A DNA stretch of 64,000 nt from Artocarpus heterophyllus (taxonomy: Eukaryota; Streptophyta; Magnoliopsida; Rosales; Moraceae). The DNA lies in NCBI GenBank assembly GCA_025403435.1, contig CM046351.1:28821285-28885284 (forward strand), in the 5' to 3' direction. Positions within the stretch are counted from its first letter, which is position 1. Each line of letters starts with the position of its first letter. The notes beneath the pieces are model-generated. The model ran no database searches, was not told the DNA's origin, and saw only the letters and a list, made by a program, of their open reading frames with translations. Both the position numbers and the translations under genes were made by a program. Positions 59,039 through 64,000 of this stretch are shown one piece after another.

Positions 59039-60474
59039 ATTTTCTCACATAAAGCAGACTGATCTCTTAAATGTGCGAAAGTGGCTCAGAGAAAAAAGAA
59101 AAAAAATCCTTCAAGGATGACTTTATTTGGTTTAATTAGCAAAATGGCTTACAAAAGGGGCAAAATATCAACAAATACTAATTGAGAAGAAGTCCAAAAT
59201 AACACTTTCAACAGGACATCCACGACGAAGAAAACGATTGAAGAAAGAAAACCCACAAGAAAAGATCAAGAGCTTTTCCTAGATATCATATAATTTTCTG
59301 GGAAAAAAGAGCTATAAAAATGATGGTCATCAGATCAAGGAATTGGGAACTATATGCTTTAACATGGGAAAGTAGCATGTAAACGAGAAATCTCTTTCCG
59401 ACCCCAGATAGGAAGGCACTGCATGAGCCTCCCTCAGTAATGCAAAACACAGAACAAACAAATATAAATTATATTTTAATAATACAGAAACCTCAGGCTT
59501 AAGACAAAACCACGTTATTTTTTAAAACTTTTCATGGGGGGTCCAAGGGATTGGTTCAAGGAAATTTATTAAAAAAAAAACAAGTTTTCTTAATTGAGTG
59601 GGAAAAGGAAAAGGTTTTTTTTTAATATTGTTTGCTTAAAACAGTCCTGTTGTTTATGGTTGACTGTTTGACGCAGGTAAGATGAATGCATGTTGCAAAT
59701 TAGTAACATCTAAATCAACCAACGATGTTATAGTTCATTTATTTCATAGTTTTTTTTTTTAAGGGTTGCCGCATTTAACATCTGAAATTTTCAAATTGTC
59801 CGGATGTTCAACAAGTAAAATTATAATGTGCCTTCACTTAGTAATAAAAAATGATAATTATATTTCTATTTGATTTAAAATAAATTATCTCTTCTATTTA
59901 CATGTTGTGCCTCAACTTAACGCACACCAAAAAAAAAAAAAAAAAAAACCCAGTGAGGCAGTGTCCCATTACACAAGGATTCGTACATTAAAGTCAACAT
60001 ATACTTTCTAGTTAAAAAAAAAAATCCACTCTTTCTTCTTCACTTTCTTTTGAAATTGTACAAAGTTTGGGGGTGCTAAATTACATCCATATCACACTTA
60101 AAACACGTCTTTTAGGACACCAAATCAAGAACTCTAAATGGAAAAGAATGACATAATACAATTACATCTAGAAATAATACAGAATAACATTTAAGTGAGA
60201 CTAAATTGGCAGCCCTCTTTTCTTTTTCTTTTTTCTTTTTTTTTTCCTCCTTAAGACTAGCCTAAAATAACACACTGTCATATAAATGTGTAACGAGTGA
60301 AAAAATGAAAATTAATCGCTAATAATCTTCACAGTTCCTCATCTTTAATTGATTCTTTTTTTTTTTTTTTTTCCATACGTACTTTTTTTGATATTATTTT
60401 TCTGATACGTACTTGATTCTTGTTATTGCTTCTCTGTCATACAAAATTTGGTCAGGGCTAAAAATGAATATGAA
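59039..60474 (-). promoter_or_regulatory. MATE upstream region / PPR downstream region
   Basis: The 1.4 kb between the MATE start and the PPR stop must hold the MATE promoter and 5' UTR and the PPR 3' end. AT-rich with long A and T runs (59932-59948, 60358-60372). I see no clear TATA box or conserved element that I would name. Confidence 0.4.
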
Positions 60475-62319
60475 TCACCAATAATCTCCACAAGTGCATT
60501 TCCCATCCTCAAACCTATGGAACCGATTGTTATCCCTCACAATGATGACCCTTCCTGAGCACTTGGACATGAACTTGATTGCAGTATGACAATCACCACA
60601 AACACGCAAGTTCTTCATAATCCTTATTGGCCTTTCTGGTGGAAAGGTAACGAGTCCAAATGCTATGGCTAATCTCTCACTATGGTACCTAATTCTTTGG
60701 TTCTTCTCCTCACCATCCACTCTTTTGAGCACAAAACTTGTGTCTGCAATGTAACCCGCCCTCTCCATTTCTTCCCCCAACTCCTCCAACTTCTCGTAAA
60801 TCTCTTTGGTTCTAGTGTGAGACCGGTCTCCTGAAGCAAATGTGTGAACTTTGTTTCCATCTTCGACCCAGCTCAAACCTGTCTCCTTCCTAATCCCTTG
60901 ATCTCTAAGCATCTTCCTCGCTTTGGCTGCTTCTTCCCATCTTCCAACAGCAGCATAAGCATTGGACAAAAGCACGTGGAGGCCTGAGCCCACGTTACCC
61001 ATTTCGGAGATTTTATCAGCCACAAAGGAGGCCATTTCGGTATTACCATGGATTCTACACCCTGTTAGTAGAGCTCCCCAGATGGATTCCGTTGGTTTTA
61101 TTGGCATTTTCTCAACGATTGAAACTGCATCCTGCAATTTTCCTGCGCGGCCAAGCAAGTCAACCATGGAAGCATAATGCTGGTGTTCCGGCTCAATCCC
61201 ATATTGCTTCATCAACTCAAAATAGTATTGTCCCTTTTTGACCAACCCTGAATGACTACAAGCATAGAGCAGGCACAAGAAAGTAATGAAATTGGGTTTC
61301 ATTCCCACACTTATCATTTCTTCAAACAATGCAAAAGCTTTGTCGGTTTGTGCATGCTGCGCACACGCTATAAGCATGGCATTCCACAAACCCAGATTCT
61401 TAACAGGTATCTCGTCAAAAACCCGACAAGCTCCCTCAATAACTCCACACCTCGAATACAAAGAAACCAAAGAAGTGCCCACAAAACTTGACGAATCAAA
61501 ACTAGTTTTGAAGCACAACCCATGTATTTGCCTCCCCAATTCAAGTAACGTCGTGTTCCCGCAAACGCGTACAACGCTAGAGAATGTAAAATCGTTAACA
61601 TCCAAATCCTCGATCAATGCTCGCTTAAACAGCCTCAGAGCCTCCTCATCCTCACCCAACAAAACATACCCAGATATCATTCCACTCCAAGAAACCACAT
61701 TTCTCTCCGGCATTTCATCGAAAACCTTCCGAGCATGCTTTATTTCCCTGCATTTCGCATACATATCAACCATGGAACTCCCAACAAACACATCAGAAAC
61801 AAACCCCGTCTTAACCACAAGGCCATGAACACATTGGCCGGCCTCAATCCTCCCGAGAATCGCGATCGACTTGGTCACGCTCGGGTAAATATGATCGTCG
61901 GCTCTTAATCCCTCGCCAAGCATTCGACGAAAGAGTTCCAGGGCAGTGAAGGGAAGCTCGTTCTGGGCAAGAGACGACATGACGGAGCTCCAAGTGGTAG
62001 AAGACTTGTGGGGAGTTTCGTCGAATACTTGGAGGGAGTGAAGCGGGAGTTGGGTTTTGGAGTAGAAGTTGATGAGGTGGTGAGAGACGAGGGGGATTGA
62101 TTGAATTCCACATTTGATGATTTGGGCATGGAGTTGAAGACCCTTTGGGAGGGACCTTGATCGGGTTAGAGAGAGAAGGAGGTCGCAGATTTGCTTGTAG
62201 TCTTTGATTGTCTCGAAGGTTTTGTGGTTTGAAGGAGGCTTTTGTTGGGGTTTTGAGATGGCAAGAGAGACAGTTGGTGGTGGTAGTTGGTAAGGCCGCT
62301 TGGGCAGTTGGTGAAGCAT
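60475..62319 (-). CDS. MEF1: DYW-class PPR RNA-editing factor, MEF1-like
   Basis: An intronless 614-residue protein from the ATG at 62319-62317. The N-terminus is Ser/Pro-rich and suits an organelle presequence. PLS-type PPR repeats run from about residue 45 (ICDLLLSLTRSRSLPKGLQLH) to about 440, with repeated YAKC../VFDEMPERNVVSW units. E and E+ domains follow (VHTFASGDRSH, EIYEKLEELGEEMERAGYIA). The DYW deaminase domain ends the protein: HSE at 546-548 (catalytic HxE), CGDC at 574-577, FH at 601, CTC at 608-610 and a final GDYW; all expected zinc ligands are present. Order and wording match Arabidopsis MEF1 (At5g52630), which edits C to U in mitochondrial transcripts including rps4, nad7 and nad2. 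Those target sites are known for Arabidopsis only; here they are inference. No damage seen. Confidence 0.95.
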   Translation of the reverse strand: MLHQLPKRPYQLPPPTVSLAISKPQQKPPSNHKTFETIKDYKQICDLLLSLTRSRSLPKGLQLHAQIIKCGIQSIPLVSHHLINFYSKTQLPLHSLQVFDETPHKSSTTWSSVMSSLAQNELPFTALELFRRMLGEGLRADDHIYPSVTKSIAILGRIEAGQCVHGLVVKTGFVSDVFVGSSMVDMYAKCREIKHARKVFDEMPERNVVSWSGMISGYVLLGEDEEALRLFKRALIEDLDVNDFTFSSVVRVCGNTTLLELGRQIHGLCFKTSFDSSSFVGTSLVSLYSRCGVIEGACRVFDEIPVKNLGLWNAMLIACAQHAQTDKAFALFEEMISVGMKPNFITFLCLLYACSHSGLVKKGQYYFELMKQYGIEPEHQHYASMVDLLGRAGKLQDAVSIVEKMPIKPTESIWGALLTGCRIHGNTEMASFVADKISEMGNVGSGLHVLLSNAYAAVGRWEEAAKARKMLRDQGIRKETGLSWVEDGNKVHTFASGDRSHTRTKEIYEKLEELGEEMERAGYIADTSFVLKRVDGEEKNQRIRYHSERLAIAFGLVTFPPERPIRIMKNLRVCGDCHTAIKFMSKCSGRVIIVRDNNRFHRFEDGKCTCGDYW

Positions 62320-64000
62320 TCGGGGATTCCTATAATCTGCCGGGTTTGGGTTCGACAGTTGATGTAGATCAACTGATTATAGAGTGCGCTGTTCATGTTG
62401 TTGAAGATGAATGTTGGGTTGGAGTAAAACGACATATCGTTTTATTTGATAAATGGCATTAAGGTTATGAAAATGCGAACGACATCTCGTTTGTGTAATT
62501 AAATGAAACAAGACTAACTAAAATTTCCCCCCCCCGCCTTGCTGCTACTTTTACCTCCAATTTTTTTTTTTTGTTAGTGAAAGTCCTGAATTTTGAATGA
62601 CACTAAGACTATTACTTCCATTTGTGTCCTAAATTTTGAAAGTTAATTTTGACTTGGCAAATGAGGTTGGATGCTCTTTTCTATAGCATTTTTAAAATAA
62701 ATGGCTATAACATTTTAAAATTAAGTAAACGGCCGTTTATCAATGATAAACTGAATTTAACTTATAAACTCTTCAAGTTTATAAGTGTTAAACTTGATAA
62801 ACTCAAATAACTCAATTTATTATTAATAAACGATCATTTGCTTAATTTTTAAAAGTTATGGTACTTTTAAAAAGTTCATTTATGTCCGTATCTCTTTTGA
62901 CTTTTATTATCTTCGTAAATAGAAATAACCTTAACTCTCTCGATCATAGACTCTCTCTCCTTAGGACTTCTTTTTCCTTGTGTTGTCTTGCTTGGCTTCT
63001 TTAAGGGCTAGAGTCTTGTGCCGTCTTCTGTTGGTCTTTGAACTCCCAGCCATAGGCAAGGGGTGTGGTAGTACATACATAGTCTTCTATTGCTGAATTG
63101 TTAGTAGGGACGTCAGTCTTATTCGCAAATACGTTTACCCATGGGCACCTGCTCCAAATAGGAGGATATACGAGATATTATATCAATTTAAGGGCAAGGT
63201 GGGGTGGAGGAAGTGTTTTAGATCCATGGTTTATTCTTTTAGTTTTTAGATTGAATTTTACGAATTTAAAATTGTACTGTTCAATGTCAGATTTAGTTCT
63301 GAGATTTGTTTGTTATTATTAGAGTTTGATTTGGTTTCCAAATTTTGAATTATTTTCATAGAATATTAGTAATTATGTTGTTAGAATTTTCAATTTAATC
63401 TAATGAATTTTTCCTTTACTTTTGGGAATGTTGTAAGAATTTTTTAAACTCTTAATGGATAAATTAGTAGGGCATAACAATATTGTCCACAATGGAGATT
63501 CTCAACCTTGAACTTGACATAAGTATGGCAGGTATAGGGGCGGGTATAGGGGACAAAAGGGTATAGGGTACGGGAGTGGAAAAATCGCATTTGTGCTGTC
63601 CCATCTTGTTGCCACCCCGAAATGTTGGCGACGGTGTAAAAATATGAGTTATAGGCGGTTGTCAAGCACGCTTTTACCTATGGTTGTCACTTTTTCGGCC
63701 GCTAGATCTGGGTGCGTAAGAGCTCCGACAGGGCTACAACTTTGGAGTTTTGGTCTTTCAACACCACGAAGCGTTCACTGTTTTGTCATCAGAGGCTTTT
63801 TTCTATGGTTCCAGACTTCTCTCGTCTTTAGTAATCATTTTGTTCTATAAAAGGTGTGGTTGAATCCATCACTTAGTGGTAGTTATGTGTTTAGTTCACT
63901 AGATTTGTTTCCATGTGTTTTAATAAGTGATCTTAGTGCTATTGATTTCTTGACCTCCATTGATCGAAAGTTTTCATCACAGATGTGTTGTTAAAAAGAG
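62320..64000. other. Region upstream of the PPR gene to window end
   Basis: 62320-62520 is probably the PPR promoter/leader, with a C9G tract at 62527-62536. Beyond it lies AT-rich DNA, then a less AT-rich stretch (62990-63120 and 63500-63850) with only short open frames lacking any recognisable family. A G-rich patch is at 63525-63575. Confidence 0.5.
63525..63575 (+). repeat. G-rich GGTATAGGGG repeat, possible G-quadruplex
   Basis: GGTATAGGGGCGGGTATAGG, then GGACAAAAGGGTATAGGG and TACGGG, give at least five runs of three or more G separated by 1-6 bases, the usual quadruplex pattern. Confidence 0.6.

Noticed and set aside
61286..61828. 180-codon plus-strand frame across the PPR gene
   Set aside because: Antisense shadow of the intact MEF1-like gene; no domain.
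1..64000. tRNA, rRNA or snoRNA genes
   Set aside because: I saw no cloverleaf with matching A and B boxes apart from the SINE head, and no rRNA segments; a covariance-model scan would be needed to exclude them.

Overview
This window looks like nuclear DNA of a eudicot plant. It is AT-rich and carries three intact host genes: a CCCH tandem zinc-finger gene (OXS2/AtC3H30 type), a 13-exon MATE transporter gene (FRD3/DTX42 type) and an intronless DYW-class PPR gene closely resembling MEF1. It also holds a relic of a TIR-NLR resistance gene. TIR domains and this MATE/PPR content point to a dicot. I cannot fix the family or species from sequence alone.

Layout. 1-0.8 kb: a TIR exon with three stops. 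0.8-9 kb: AT-rich intergenic DNA with small inverted-repeat transposons (MITEs), a probable 1.75-kb MULE-like element carrying a GC-rich ~36-bp tandem array, and LTR-like fragments. About 9-29.8 kb: a nested retrotransposon block. An old LTR-like sequence (about 9.0-12.1 and 29.1-29.8 kb) is split by a 17-kb Ty3/gypsy chromovirus on the minus strand (12114-29109, target duplication CTTAT). Two solo LTRs have inserted into that element (12658-14787 and 20678-23708). Both carry arrays of the palindrome TTCGGC-AG-GCCGAA. All gag/pol domains are recognisable and all are broken.

30-35 kb: MITE-rich spacer. 35055-39219: a decayed hAT transposon with 8-bp target duplication, BED finger and C-terminal dimerisation domain, subterminal GGCCCA arrays and three ~275-bp repeats, one of which holds a 212-bp insertion. 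39.2-40.0 kb: a complete MITE and a probable nonautonomous Helitron. 42.1-42.7 kb: a copia-type LTR remnant.

43.5-62.5 kb is the gene island. The zinc-finger gene (+) has a 5'-UTR intron and a uORF overlapping its start codon. It is followed by a ~400-bp triplication, then the MATE gene (-), whose splice sites and reading phase I traced through all 13 exons (505 aa), and then the PPR gene (-, 614 aa). A SINE with ~17-bp target duplication lies in a MATE intron. The three host genes show no evident functional link: a nuclear/cytoplasmic stress regulator, a citrate-type efflux carrier and a mitochondrial RNA-editing factor.

I found no convincing new multi-gene system. The most unusual pattern is the palindromic TTCGGCAGGCCGAA array shared by two solo LTRs.
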